From Tanypteryx hageni (lineage: Eukaryota; Arthropoda; Insecta; Odonata; Petaluridae), in the NCBI GenBank assembly GCA_028673005.1, contig CM054116.1:68771315-68835314 (forward strand): a stretch of DNA of 64,000 nt. The letters are read 5' to 3'. The first letter of the stretch is position 1. Each line of letters begins with the position of its first letter. The notes under the pieces were generated by a model, which ran no database searches, had not been told where the DNA came from, and was given only the letters and a program-made list of their open reading frames with translations. A program made the translations under genes and the position numbers. This document shows positions 9,331 to 21,639 of the stretch, in pieces.

Positions 9331-12300
9331 CTGCAAGAAAAATTGTATCACTGAGTTATTCCTGGTTATTCAGATATTGTCAATCAAATGCTGAATACTG
9401 ATTTATGTTAATTGTAATTATTACTGAAAAAATTAGGATAGATTAAAAAAAGCAGAGCAAGATTTTAAATCATATTGGAGAAAGTTTTCTTCAAACATTA
9501 AATTTTGCTAATATAAATAAATTCTACTGCACCTGTTTCTTCTACATTAGTAATTCCTACATCTTCATTTGTAGGTCTACGCTTCCTTGGGCTTCGACCC
9601 ATTTCAGTAGCCTCTACCCAATCCTCTTCCTTTGTCCATTTTCTCCTCTTTCGCTGTGAACCATACTTGTATTGATTTTGTGCATCTACTTCCAATCTAT
9701 GGTGGTCTTCTGACTCAAGAGGAGCAGTTGAAACTCCTGACCAGCCCCATCGTCTTCTTTGGTATTGGCCCATTACAGCCCATAAAACCATCAACTCAAC
9801 ACCGAAAATGACTGCATGTTGTGCCACTGCAACCTGAGGAAGAACAGTTTTTTAAGTTAAAATATTCCAAGCATGCTGTACTTTAAAAAAAATCAATTAT
9901 TTCTTCACCTCTCTATCAAAATGTCAAGTGGTACTTGGAACATGAGGAAGTGTTACATATTTCCTAGCTAATTCTGGATTTTTGTCCTCTCCTTTTATTT
10001 TATTATTCAATGTGTTTATCTCTAGAAATGTTCACTGTAAATAAGTATCTTGCTTAGGATTGTCTACTTGTCTTTTTTAATAATTCAGCATTAGAATTGC
10101 TGATGAAGTCTTCAACTAATTTAAGTGTTTGATCCCGAAAATAAAATCCTCAATGAGAAAGCCAACACTCCAAAATTGTACTAACATAATCACTACCACC
10201 AGATTTATTTTCATGCATATTGTTAACTTCAATGTGATCATTGAATGTTCCAACTCGTCCTTAAGTTTTTCATCTGGTAGATAACTAAACTTTCTCTCCC
10301 TTACACTCAAAGAGTAAATATTCGAAAGACATAAACAATACTAGATAGTATTTTTAATTGTACTAAACATTTGCTAATTTCCACAATATATACAACAAAA
10401 CCAGTTAATATTCATTACAAAAGGAGAAAAAATCTTAACATCAGTCCACAATAAATGAAAAGGTTATGGAAGGATTAATGAATTCCACAAAGTTACACTT
10501 CAGATCAAAGAAAATATTCATATCTTAATGTTTGGCTATTGGAGAGTCATAAAACATCTTACAAGGAGAGGACACGGTAGCGGGATCACGGATCTTTATG
10601 AAACTTGTAGGTGCATAGCTCTGGATTCCAGGATCACTGCAAACCTCCCTTTTGGGCATATATGGCAGATAGTTTTTCTGAAAATCGCAATTAAATATTG
10701 CAATTTCACCTTAGTTGGTATAAATTTCTTAATGCATGCCTAATTGATTAAGTAATTGTTGGCGGCGAGCATATAGCGGATGCATCAAAAACGTGAGGGT
10801 GAGAGTTCGATTCCCTCTTGGGTAGCTTTTATTCTTTCATTCTTCCTCCTTTTACAAATCCTTTTTCGTATTTCACATTAAAATTTAACTGGGCAGTCAC
10901 ATTCATATTTTTTTCTATGTTAGGTGATGGTCCGGATTTTTTTCCCAAGTCATTCAACGCACGATTGTTTCAACAAACTTTAAATTATTAAATACATATT
11001 CTGCATTGATATCAGCACACACTACATCCTATATTGATGCTTATGACATGGAAAGGATCACTGAAATTAATTTTGCGAAGACTTCCTCAGAATACTTAAA
11101 ATTGACTCATTAGGTGGAGGTATATTAGGCAAAGGAACGTAGAAAGCATAAAGGAAAATAAACTGGTGAGAAAATCATTCAAAACAAACTCTAAAATACA
11201 ATCCAAGAACAAAGTGGAATTGTTTCTATGTGATTTCATAAGACTTACGGCAGTTCTTCCTGTTGCACTCCATGCCCAGATTAACATATTCCCCCACCAT
11301 GGAAAGTGCTCCCCATATGCCTGCTCCTCTCGTCTCCTTGCTTCCTCCTCTTCCTTCTCTTTCATGCGCTGCTCTTCTTCCCTCTTACGAGCATCAAGTA
11401 AACCCTTTACAGCCTCTGCCAAAATGTCTAATCGTGCTTGGAGGTTTGCAGCATCTTCCGCCAAACGGCGATCACGCTTTTGTGCTTCCACGGCATGCTT
11501 CTGCGCCTCTTCAAACTGCTTGCGGTAGCGCCGGCTGAGCTCCTCAAGGTACTGGGCACTTAATGACATGTTGCGTTCTAGTATCTGTTGTGAAGTTTAA
11601 AACAAGTAAACTTTATTGAAAATAGATTAATTAGAATCTCTTGTATAATGTAAACTATAAGTCAATTAGCAATCAAAAGAGGTTTAATTTTAGTTCAATG
11701 GAACAACAACATTAGTAATTTCCATTGGAGTTTCATTAATCATTGGTTAACTAATTAATTTCAAACATTTGATAGATATAGAAAAATGAGGGACAATACA
11801 AAAATCATTCGACTTGAGTAAAATTCTTCATTAGAACTTGGTTTTTGGTTAATGCCCCTATGTCATTTACATTTATTAATGCAATTGATGGGGTTAATTA
11901 GGGTTCATTTGTAATACCATAGGATCATCATGTCAAATAATGTTCCCCTCAAAACCCATTGTCATTGCAAGTGATTTAGTGCTAAATACATATGAGGAAT
12001 CATAATTTAACTGTGCAGTGTTGAAGTATTAAAAACAATTTATTTTAATTAACACTTGCAAGACAAAACCTACAAAAATGATTAAGTCTTGCTTACCTTG
12101 ATTCTGTTTGAAAGTCTGACAAACACAGACTCTTTCTGGGCAACTGCCGCACTAGGGACAGGTGGTGGAACAGCACTGCCAGCTTCTGGTCCTTTGACAG
12201 GAGCTTGCCCAGTGCCTACTTGTGTAGGTGGTGGTGGCGGTGATGATGCTGGTGGAAGGGTAGGAACTGGGACAGCACTGTCTGTTCCCTTGGTTCCCAC

Positions 12301-15300
12301 CGGCGGAGAACCTTGAGCAATTATATTCTCCCCTATTGGTTGGGGTGACTGTGCAGCCGTAACTGAAGAAGCAGATGAAGTATGGGATGGATGAACAGAG
12401 GAAGGAGGAGATGAAGTCGTAGTGGGTACGATCACTCCACCAACCGGGTCTGTCACTGGTGTAACTATTGGTATCCCTTCAGGCTCGGAAACTTCCTGGA
12501 TGCTTAAATCACTTTCCCTTTCTGACCATTCTCCACCTGGATCGGCAGGCTCTTGCCTAGCAATGCTGGCTGCACCATTTGAACTGCTACCTGCTGTCTT
12601 GCTTTCTTCCGAAGTCAGGCCTTCGATAGTTTCATGATAAGCAGACTCACTCCCCATCCTGGTCAAACTTGGCAATGAGGTACTCTGTGGAGATTCGAGG
12701 ACCTGTGAGCTTGTGACTTCTCCAGATGATACTTCATCATGCCCTACTAAATCATGAATACTTTCCCCTCTTCCTCCACTCTCAACTCCATCTCCCTTCA
12801 ATGTCTTAGTAGGCTTGATCATTGAAGCAACTGCCGAAGTGGTTTCTCCCATTAATGTTTCTTCTGTCACCCTCCTCGACTCTAAGGTCACTGACATAGT
12901 TTGATTTTCACCTATATAAGGAGATTCTGTCACAGGAGGCTCAGGAAGTACAGGATCTACATCTCTTACCATATCTGGAGTGATAAGGGCATTGCAAAGG
13001 GCTACAAGATACTCTGTGGGTAACAGGGCTGAAATATAACCTCCATCTGTTGCTGGAGTGGATGAGCTGTGATTGGGAGCAGAGAGGGGAAGACCAAATC
13101 GTGTCATGCAGAGACCTCCCGAGGCTAAAGCTGATCTCACAAAAGGAGATGAGGAAAGTGGTCTCAAAGTGTCATAGTGGCAAGATAGAAGTGCTGCAGC
13201 TTGGAGTATCACTGCCTCCTCACATCCGTGACACACTGGCGGGTGACGTAGAGTTTTGCACTCTGAAACTCTGTCCTCCTTTTCAGATGAGGATGACTCT
13301 GCTTCTTCTCCATCTGAGGCGGGTTCTGGAGCATCAGTTTTGGTATCTTCTTTGATGGGTGACTCTGTTGCCAGAGTGATTGTTTCATTAGCAGAATCCC
13401 CTGAAATGAAAAGAAAAATAAAATGGTTGAGAGTTTTAAGACAGACGGGTATGTAAAATAGAAGTATGTAAAATAGAAGTTTAATAATATATTGAGTGAA
13501 GCCTTACCAGCTTTCACTAATGCCTCAGCAGCCTTCTTCACAATGCTCATCACTGCGTCTCGAGCACTTCCAAACAAATTTCTTGGAGGTCCACCAGTCT
13601 CTATGTCTGAAAAATTTTACTCACGATTAAAAATGTTAAATAAACCACAAAAATTTTATAAAATTGTAATACTTTCTGCAACATTTTACAAACTGTACTA
13701 TACACTCAATATATAAATGACCTTTAAACTAGGTTTTGCTTTTCACCAATGCATTCAAAAAGACGTATCTCTAGCTAAGATGGAAAAATCTTGTGATAAA
13801 AACCCAACACCTCATGTCTGTTGATATTTCTATTAAATAGTCTAATAATTTGGAGAATAGATTGCTAATGAAGCATTCATAAAATGAGAATTCTTAAGAT
13901 CAAGATACTGGAAATAATAATAGTTAGTTCTGATGCTAAAATTCTGAAGTGAAATCTAACAAGCAGGGTATAAAATCTGAGAAAGATGAAGGAATTTATA
14001 GACAGGTTCAGCGATTTTGCAATTATTCAAACAAAAAATATCAAATTCACCATACATTAAACCAATTAAAAAAATCTGATGTGGCCACCACATGACTTTC
14101 TCCATATCTGTAATATTTCTAAAAATTCCAAATAGGTTACATAATAATAAATATTTTAAGAAACTGCAAGAAAATTTTAGACTACAAAGAACAGAAATAA
14201 ACTCAACCATAGCCTTCCGATAATGGATATAGCCACAAAGCTTCAATGATTAAGAAAAGAAATTGGAGCATTACTACGATGTAACTAAGCATAAATTGTT
14301 AACAATAGTCTTCAGTAGGTGGCGTGGTGGTGGCAGCTAAAATATAAGATATCTCTTAAACAATGCATTATAAGGAAAAATGTTTCAAACAAATGTAGAA
14401 AATTGAATTTCCTACAACTTTTATTCCAATACATTTTTACATTTATCGAATATTAAAGCAAATATTACAAAATAATGGATAAGTGACAAGAGTAAACACC
14501 CACTTCCAGTTGACCGATTTTTACCAAAACTAATCAGTTTTTCTGACTTTTATAAAAATGTTAAATATAAAATTTCGCGTTGACCTGATTAATAGTTTTT
14601 GAGTTCGAGTACCCACAAAAAGCTATCACATACACAGACATTGAGAAAAAGGTCAAAACGTGCTCAGGAGACCTCAAAACGTGTATTTCCGTTGAAATCT
14701 TGAAGTCGATTTTTTTCATAAATACAATACTTTCCCCTTTACTATGTTATATAGAGAAAGTAAAAATAAAGAATAAAAATTAAAACAATTGTTGCATATA
14801 AAAATAAAAAATTACTGAAGACAAAGCCACTGTATTAATTTATATTAATTATAACATTGCCTCAAAATTCACAACGTGGTAAAGAAAAAATATTCTGACA
14901 AAAGAAAAAAAAATTCACAACCACTCCAATCAATTTTCTTTAAAATTGAAATACATCAAAATTTTTTTCATTATTCAAAATTAATACTACCTAAAGGTTC
15001 CTCTTCATCGGAATCTTCACCATCCTCCTCTCCAATCAAAGACCCTGATGAATCCCCAGATCTACCAACACCATTCTCTTGGTCATCTTGTTCAGTTTCA
15101 AGAACCTCAAACTCACTTGTTCCAAAAACACGAAAAAGTGATACTGGGCAGAAATGCTCGGAACCATAGTGAGAATGTAATTCAACCTGTGAAAATTACA
15201 TCATACAATAATGCTGATATATAAACAGAGTTAATTAGTCAAAATTAAGAAAAATGAACTTATCAGAAAAATAATACAAACCCTGATGAACTTCGTGAAA

Positions 15301-18300
15301 AGATGAGGATCTAGATGAAAGCTTTGAAGAGTACGTTCATCCTGTGCTGTGAAACGCCCCACAAGGCTCCAGTCACGAGTTGGGAAGCGATCACTTACCC
15401 AAACAGAGAACTCTCGTGGAGAGGATGAGAACAATTCAAAATTGGCAAGTTCAATCTGCAACAGAAGATATACACTTGATGGTAATTATCAGTATGAAAA
15501 AGGGAAATTCTATATGCAATATTAACTGACACAAAACGTAAAAGTATCCATAATTATTTTTTATTTTAAGTCAAAAATTATTACATCTGCAACTTTTCAT
15601 TTTAACAAACATTGAATTAAAATTTAGGACGATTTAAGAAGAGTGTAACCAGAATTTTAAAAAGTAAACTTGTGGAGGAAAGTCAATGATATGGATAAAG
15701 CAATAAAATTCACACTAACCTTTTTGGCACGAATAGCCTCACACAGCTCAACCACAAACCAGATGCGAGAGGAACACGCATTCAGTAAATATTCATCCCT
15801 GGATGGAGAAAGAACAGAACCTGGACTAACTGCCTCTGGATTTGATGCTGCTATTTTGGCACCACAGTCTGGTGATGCATAGTTTTTCTGACGTACTTTT
15901 GAACTTCCAGAAACACTACCAACTGTTCCCACATTGCCATCTCCAGAACTCCCCGAGGGAGAAGAGCCAGAAGCACTACTTGCACCACTCAGAGTTCCAC
16001 CAGAACCAGCCCCTCCATTTGTGGAACTGCCAGAAGATCCAGATCCATGTGATGCAGCTGCTCCTGATCCATCAGTGCTGCCTTGTCCAGAAGTGTCATT
16101 TTGGACTGGAGGAGAGATATAAATTCATAAAATACACTTTAAAAGGAGAAATGTAAGGATAATTTCCAAGATTAGGGTCTGACATATCCCAGCTGTCTAT
16201 TCATTATGGTACCTAATAATTGTTCACAATGCCAAATATTTTTTAAGTTTTATTCTGAATTATATCATAAAATTTCTACAGCATCATTAAAAAGCTTGAA
16301 TTCAATCAAATGAGATGCAATAAAGAACTTCTTTTGAGTTCATTAAAATACTGAAAATTTGTTTTTGCTCTTAATTGTAGATTTAGGATCATAAGTACCC
16401 ATTGACACTCAAATTAAGAATGATGGCAAACATAAATGCAACATTTTTTGTTACGGATATTCCTCATTAAATAAAGCTCTTTTATCGGCATAAATTATAA
16501 TAGGAATTTTTACTTATAAACAATTTTGTGTTATCCTCATGCTTGTACAAAGACATGTAATGTATTATCAGGTTAGGCTCCTGGACAATGAGGTTTGTCA
16601 ATCCCTTGCTAAGATATTAACATGAGAATTTATCTTTGTAAAACATTCTATAACTGAAACTATTCACTATTCACAAAAGCATACACCCAAAAATATCAGG
16701 TGATAGTTAGCGATAAATTTCATCAAGATTAAATTTATTTCGTCAAAAATAACACCATAAAAAATGATCTTTTCTAAAATTACACCTGGACAGTAAAAAT
16801 GTGCAACTCAAATGTATAATACAAATGACAGATTTTTCATCGTAATTGCAAATAAAAAACCATGCTCAAACCAAGCATTAATGCCTATAAACAATTATGG
16901 CGATAAAACCTCAATTTTCCCAACAAATGCAATGTCAACAATTATCATCATACCTTTACGGCGCTCAGCTTCCTCAAGACGTTTTTGGGTCCATTCGCTA
17001 AATGAGGGCATGTCTTCACTGGCAGATGTTGATGAAGGAGTTGATGAAGGTTCAGGGGTTAAGACTGAGGCAGGAGCTCCAGCTGAGATGGAGGATGCCA
17101 GTTCGCTGGCAACGTTCACATTTTCTTTCAACTTTTCAGTTTCTGGCAACTGCCCTTGCACTTTGACTTTGTCATCACTTTGCGAGGCATCTGGTGATAT
17201 TTGATTAGTGGCTGTTGTGTCAACCCCACTTCCATCTTCTTTTGAAATCTTTTCAACTGTTTCAGGTTTGGATCGAACTTCGATCGCATCCTGAGAAGCT
17301 TCAGTTCTTTTAGTATCTAAAACCTTTGGCTCTGCTCGGACAGTGTATGCCTCCGATTCTTTTTGAGAATGAGATTCCTGACCTCCAACTTTTGTCGCAT
17401 GTTCACTGTCTTTGCTCTTTGCTGTTGCTGATATTTGAGGAGCTGCCACAGAGTCACTGCAAGGAGATTCCTTCCCTTCTGTTCCAGCACTTTCAGTTGC
17501 ATTACTTTTCTCCTCCACTGGACTTTCTAGTTGAATATCTACTTTTATATTAGAAGACGGACTCTTGATATTATCTTCAAGTATTTTCCCAAGTTCCACA
17601 ACAGGTTCTATAATACCAGCATCTTTGGTGTCTATAAATCTGTAAATTTGAATGATACTTATTTTTAGAAACAATGCTGCAACCAGATAATATAAATGCT
17701 TTATTTATGACAAACATATAGATTGCTTGACAAAATAAAATCCAATGACATCAGTTTAATTTAATGTATGTCTCAACAAAAATATGGAGGACTTTATTTT
17801 TTTAAGAACAAATAATTGGAAAATTTAGTTTTTTTTACTATATGTGAAGAACACGATTACCAATCAAAAAATCCTTTGTATTGTAAAGTTTATGCTAAAA
17901 TCTAAATCTAATCAAATTCCCTGAAAATACTACATGAAACCAAATAACAAATAAACTCCCATTTTTATATTAACTATAGCGCTAATGGATAGAAAGGGGA
18001 ACATCTCAAACAACTCCGAGAGAACGAAATACCGTCATAAACGAAACAAAATTCACCAGCAGTAACCCATTAAACCTCCAAGCATCACCAGGCAAATTCC
18101 TGTAGCAAATAAAAAATATGATAAACACGAGTGTGAAAAGAATACACCCACGATCCATCTGAAAAGAAACGGTTATCGAATCCCCATACGGCCAATGCGA
18201 CGCCCTGTCATGCTGAAAAAAGGAGAGAAAACCATCGTCAGCAAACCTCTGAAAACGACCCTCTTACTCACCGGTGGCAAAGTATAGAAAGCGTGCCACC

Positions 18301-18387
18301 TTGAAGGCGACACATTAACGCAAAATAGACGGCGACCGGCAGAAGCACCAACGTGGTGAATGGCAGGAAACGCTGTGCGGCCGACAT
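8543..18387 (-). CDS. SUCO: SUN domain-containing ossification factor / Slp1-type ER membrane protein, complete, 10 exons
   Basis: Exons on the - strand: 18387-18272, 17639-16954, 16105-15720, 15455-15282, 15186-14991, 13606-13508, 13400-12097, 11584-11249, 9833-9533 and 9330-8543. All introns are GT-AG with matching phases, and the sum is 4,386 bases (1,461 codons plus stop). Order of parts: N-terminal hydrophobic signal/anchor (residues 5-35, [16 protein letters not shown]); acidic Ser-rich lumenal stretch; conserved [15 protein letters not shown] just before 268; SUN-like domain about 342-480 ([53 protein letters not shown]); Ser/Pro-rich low complexity with a Cys cluster (CHGCEE); [14 protein letters not shown] and [17 protein letters not shown] leading a coiled coil (about 988-1070); membrane segment about 1084-1120; basic Ser-rich tail. 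This is the SUCO/Opt architecture. Yeast Slp1 protects soluble ER proteins with Emp65, and vertebrate SUCO supports collagen secretion (family knowledge). Start: the ATG at 18387 puts the signal sequence at the N-terminus; an in-frame ATG at 18555 would add 56 unconserved-looking residues. Confidence 0.93.
9533..9833 (-). CDS. SUCO: SUCO exon 9: membrane helix and basic cytosolic tail
   Basis: [20 protein letters not shown] completes the C-terminal membrane segment. It is followed by basic clusters QYQRRR, RKRRK and SPRKRR. Acceptor CCTCAG; donor ACAG|GTGCAG. Confidence 0.88.
10751..10832 (+). other. tRNA-like relic in SUCO intron
   Basis: A B-box-like sequence, GAGTTCGATTCC, sits at about 10802-10813 with an A-box-like GGCGGCGAGC some 45 bases upstream. 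No acceptor stem can be formed, so this is at best a decayed SINE or tRNA fragment. Confidence 0.2.
11249..11584 (-). CDS. SUCO: SUCO exon 8: coiled coil and start of membrane segment
   Basis: 112 codons, phase 0-0. [20 protein letters not shown], then a charged Glu/Arg/Lys heptad-rich helix, ending [17 protein letters not shown]. Donor ACTGCC|GTAAGT. Confidence 0.92.
12097..13400 (-). CDS. SUCO: SUCO exon 7: large Ser/Pro-rich exon
   Basis: 1,304 bases from [12 protein letters not shown] to VRLSNRIK. It holds a Cys-containing stretch ([21 protein letters not shown]) and long low-complexity Ser/Pro/Val sequence, ending in [14 protein letters not shown], which is conserved just before the coiled coil. 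Donor ATCAAG|GTAAGC. Confidence 0.9.
13508..13606 (-). CDS. SUCO: SUCO exon 6: short amphipathic segment
   Basis: 33 codons, [19 protein letters not shown] then [10 protein letters not shown], matching the post-SUN helix of the family. The intron above it (13607-14990) hosts the repeat at 14067-14766. Acceptor TTTTTCAG; donor GCTG|GTAAGG. Confidence 0.88.
14067..14766 (+). repeat. 700-bp dispersed repeat, copy 1 (in SUCO intron)
   Basis: Starts near AAAATCTGATGTGGCCACC and ends near GAGAAAGTAAAAAT. It is highly similar over its whole length, and in the same orientation, to 21703-22402. The ends carry the short inverted motif ACTTTCTCYATA. It contains a CACAGACA stretch near its right part. 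No coding capacity. Confidence 0.75.
14991..15186 (-). CDS. SUCO: SUCO exon 5: end of SUN-like domain
   Basis: Opens [20 protein letters not shown] and FGTSEFE, closing the SUN-like domain, then becomes acidic (EDSDEEE). Donor TTAG|GTAGTA in phase 1. Confidence 0.92.
15282..15455 (-). CDS. SUCO: SUCO exon 4: core of SUN-like domain
   Basis: A phase 0-0 exon of 58 codons. [30 protein letters not shown] and HLFTKFIR are nearly identical in spacing to the family core. Donor AGG|GTTTGTA is weak but the join to [12 protein letters not shown] is exact. Confidence 0.94.
15720..16105 (-). CDS. SUCO: SUCO exon 3: Gly/Ser linker and start of SUN-like domain
   Basis: The first 70 or so residues are almost only Gly, Ser, Ala and Thr. 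They are followed by [17 protein letters not shown] and [18 protein letters not shown], the first half of the SUN-like fold. Donor AAAAAG|GTTAGT in phase 0. Confidence 0.9.
16954..17639 (-). CDS. SUCO: SUCO exon 2: acidic lumenal region and FSEW motif
   Basis: Acceptor TTTACAG before FIDTKDAG; donor AAAG|GTATGATG at 16953. Rich in Ser/Glu/Lys with little order, then the conserved [20 protein letters not shown] that precedes the SUN-like domain in this family. Confidence 0.88.
18272..18387 (-). CDS. SUCO: SUCO exon 1: signal/anchor
   Basis: It begins [12 protein letters not shown] and is mostly hydrophobic. The donor is CCG|GTGAGTAAG (intron from 18271), leaving two bases that complete an Arg codon with exon 2. 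Overlapping ATGs lie at 18391 (another frame) and 18555 (same frame). Confidence 0.82.
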
Positions 18388-21200
18388 CCATCCCCTTTGG
18401 CTTCTCGAAACTCGGCCGAAACTTGCGCTGTCCACTTTACGAATCGGGGGCGGCGAAGGTCTCAAGCGAGACGTCGCCACGAGTGACGCTTTCAGGGGGA
18501 TGGAGCCCCTTTCGGCTCCGGCAAGACCGCCGCAGACGCAAACTTCAAGCTCCATCCCCTGTCACTACTTCATTGGACGATCAACTACCCGACGTTGAGT
18601 TTCCCAAGAAGTGCTCCGATTGTATATTTTTCCTCGGAGTTTAAAGGATGACTCTGTTATCGAGAAGAAGATTTCGTTTGTCAGACGTGAATTCCTTAAA
18701 AAGTTTAGACGTAAAAAGCGACAATGAGTTAAACTGTGCGAGGCCTTTGAATGAAACGTACTTCAAAAAGATGTTTAGCGCAGAGCCATAAGAATTAGGT
18801 CTCGATGAGGAATTCATCCGCATGGTAATTACGAAAAAGCATACTACAGTCATCGTTGCAACATAATTTTATTGGTTATTGGAACATAAAGGCTTTTAAT
18901 GCGATCACCCTACGGCAATTTAAAGGTTTTGATTAAAACTATAAAACCAATATTATTTGAAACATTGTATTACATTATAGAAAATATCTAATTTTGGTCC
19001 CATAAATCAAGCATTTCCCAAGAACGCAATATTTAAAATGGGCTTCACAGAAAAGGGCAGGCGTTACATCGTAGTTTTGGATCATTCCTTAAAAAGCTAT
19101 ATGCTTTCATAACGACGTTTAAAGAGAATCCCTAGTTACCAAATAAAACATCAATTCACTCGACATAATTTAAAACCTCTACTAAGTTCAAGTCTAAAAA
19201 TGCGCACATTACCATTCCAGCGGTGCTGACACTAGATTAACGTCAAAATACAAGTGAGTTATTCCAAACGAAAGAACCGATAAAATTGCCCAAGCCTTCA
19301 AATATGAGCAGAAAAATTGCAGCGCTCGAAGAGAGACTGAAAAGGCTCATAACGCAAGTGGGAGACATAACGGGGTGGCAGACAGACCCCAGCTGTTTCC
19401 TCGCAAGGTCGCCGCTACCTACCATTCTCGAACAGGCACCTTGCCCACTTGTGCCCGCGTTAAGAAAACCTAATCCACCCAACGTACACGCGAACAGAAC
19501 TGGTTGCCATCCTTCTAGGATAAAAATGGTACGCGCGATCCATTCCGTAATCGCTGGATTCCCACTACAAAAGCTTAATGCGACAAAATTTCCCCGATTC
19601 GGATTGATCTATCCATTTAGCATGCCTCTGCGAAGGCCTTTCTTCAGGTAGTATTTTTCTACAGGAAAATAAATATATTACCCATTCTCCTTTTGAGGAA
19701 ATTTCCAAATGGGCCATCTCATAACTAAAAATTCCAAACATTCAAATGTAGTTGATCCTCACTTCGTACGATTGCCTGCGAGTAACTTAAACGATAAATG
19801 TTGCCATCCCCGAGGGAGTAAAAGTTGTTAAGTAATTTCTAAATAATTTTCACGAGCGCATGCGCACGAATTGACAGAAGTATTCTTCCTAACCGTTTAG
19901 TATTAGGATAAAAAATTATTAGTGGTATTACTTCGTTTTGAAATTGGTCAAAACCGAAACGGGAGCAGAGTCGGAACCACCACTCAATCAACCTTGCGGT
20001 TGAACCTAATTCTCATCGCAAATATTTCGGCCGGAGTGCAACAGTGAATTTAGGAACAGGCAAATTACACCAATAATTATAGCCGAGAGTTAAACTAAGA
20101 AATTTACAGTTATACGCGGCAAAACACAACGACGGAATCTTTTAAAATGATTCGAGTCCGTCTGAAACTTTTGCACCATCATCACATCATCGTCGACATC
20201 CGATAAAAATCGAAAATGAAACAATCACGAGCACCAACGAACAATCCGATTGCCGTAACAAAGAGGAACACAGCGAAAGCCACTTACTAATTATAAGCGT
20301 TTAATTCGTACGGCGGTCGTTATTAAATCCGCCATGCGCCGCCTTTCAGAAAATTCCTGCGCCGAAATATTCCAAAAAAAATACACACGACTGCACTTAT
20401 AAACTGACTCGGAAACCAAATTGGCTTCGATCCGTAGATTTCCTGGTATAACCGGGGGTAACCAATTTGTCCGTATTTCCTTATTTGGGGGGCATTAAAA
20501 CGCAGGGAGCTGAGACAGGAGCTATCGGCCGCCTTCGGCAGCCGTCCGCCAAGGTCACCCTCCCGCGTTAGACTGAAGGGGAAGAGGTAGTTAGGGTGCA
20601 CGGGAGGTAAGTCGCTCCTCTCCCTTTCCCTCCCTCCTCCCTCACCCGCTCGATCTTCTCCTAATCTTCCAAACATACCAATATTTACGAGCAGCAGGAC
20701 TGGATGTCACAGAAAAGGGTTTCCGATGGACGAAACACGTCCGTAATTTATCACCAACGTGACTGAAATAGACGTTTCTGTATATACTACTTTAGTCGTG
20801 TTTTCAAAGCATCGTGATCGGCTAAATTTTTCGGGTAGATTACTCGCACATGGCGCAATATACATTGCTCTGTAAACTTCCTATATTCATGACATATAAT
20901 GCTTTAAACATTTTCACTTTTTTACCTTTATGGATGAATATTTTAATATATGGTTACATTATAATGAGATTAAATGTACAGCCACACTCGATAACTCGAA
21001 TTTTCGAAAACTCGTAGGTAAATAACTTTCCCGCTGCAGTTCCCAAAAATCTGGCTAATTTTTATCTTCTTTTCTAAGGTACCGGAATTTCGGCTGTATT
21101 TTAAAGCAAATTAAATCTGTAAGATTTAATATAAAAAGCGTCATCGGTTAACCAGATAACATATTTTAAAATTATTTATTTCATTCCATTCACGCGAGTT
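18388..21200. other. Region upstream of SUCO, no gene recognised
   Basis: The SUCO 5' UTR and promoter must lie just right of 18387; no TATA box is obvious there. A GC-richer patch at 20450-20670 (CTCCC/GGGAGG-type runs) could be a promoter element. The + strand frame 19286-19651 and the - strand frame 20323-20676 have no recognisable motifs. Confidence 0.35.
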
Positions 21201-21219
21201 TGGTAGTAGCGGAACGCAT

Positions 21220-21610
21220 TTTGGGCGCGTTTCCTCCGTTCGTCCGTCTGTCGTGACTTTCATCTCCGGAACCGCTGGACGAGTTTCGATTAAATTAAGT
21301 ACGAGTGCTCCTTACTAAAATGTATCGCCGAATTATGATTTTGAACTGCATCCGTCAATTAGAACTTCCACTTTACATACGCACAAATTAACTTACACTC
21401 GCATCTCGTTAAATGGCACACGTAAAGAAACAATTATAGTATATTTTTATTTCCATAGCTCTTACAAGACCTGTAAAATATATAGATTAAAAATTTATTC
21501 GGATAGAGTATAACATCTGTCACATAAACGTCCACGAGACCATATAATTACGACTCAGGTTCGGAGATAAAAACTCGAGAAAATCCCAAGCATGACATCA
21601 CATGTTTTGT
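21220..21610 (+). repeat. Dispersed repeat family B, copy 1
   Basis: Diagnostic blocks are CATCTCCGGAACC, CCGTCAATTAGAACTTCCA, ATCTCGTTAAATGGC and TTTATTCGGATAGA. They recur in order at 30935-31300 on the opposite strand and in part at 21640-22510. A CGTCCGTCTGTC motif precedes the blocks. Confidence 0.72.
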
Positions 21611-21639
21611 TTACATCGATAGCTATGACGGCTCTATCG

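Noticed and set aside
10751..10832. Functional tRNA gene in the SUCO intron
   Set aside because: Only the T-arm/B-box is convincing; no acceptor or anticodon stem can be drawn.
12089..12637. + strand frames opposite SUCO exon 7
   Set aside because: They mirror the low-complexity coding strand and have no motifs; the - strand exon is firmly supported by splice phases.
19286..19651. 121-codon + strand frame upstream of SUCO
   Set aside because: Starts like a coiled coil but changes to unstructured sequence; overlaps an open frame on the other strand; no family match recognised.
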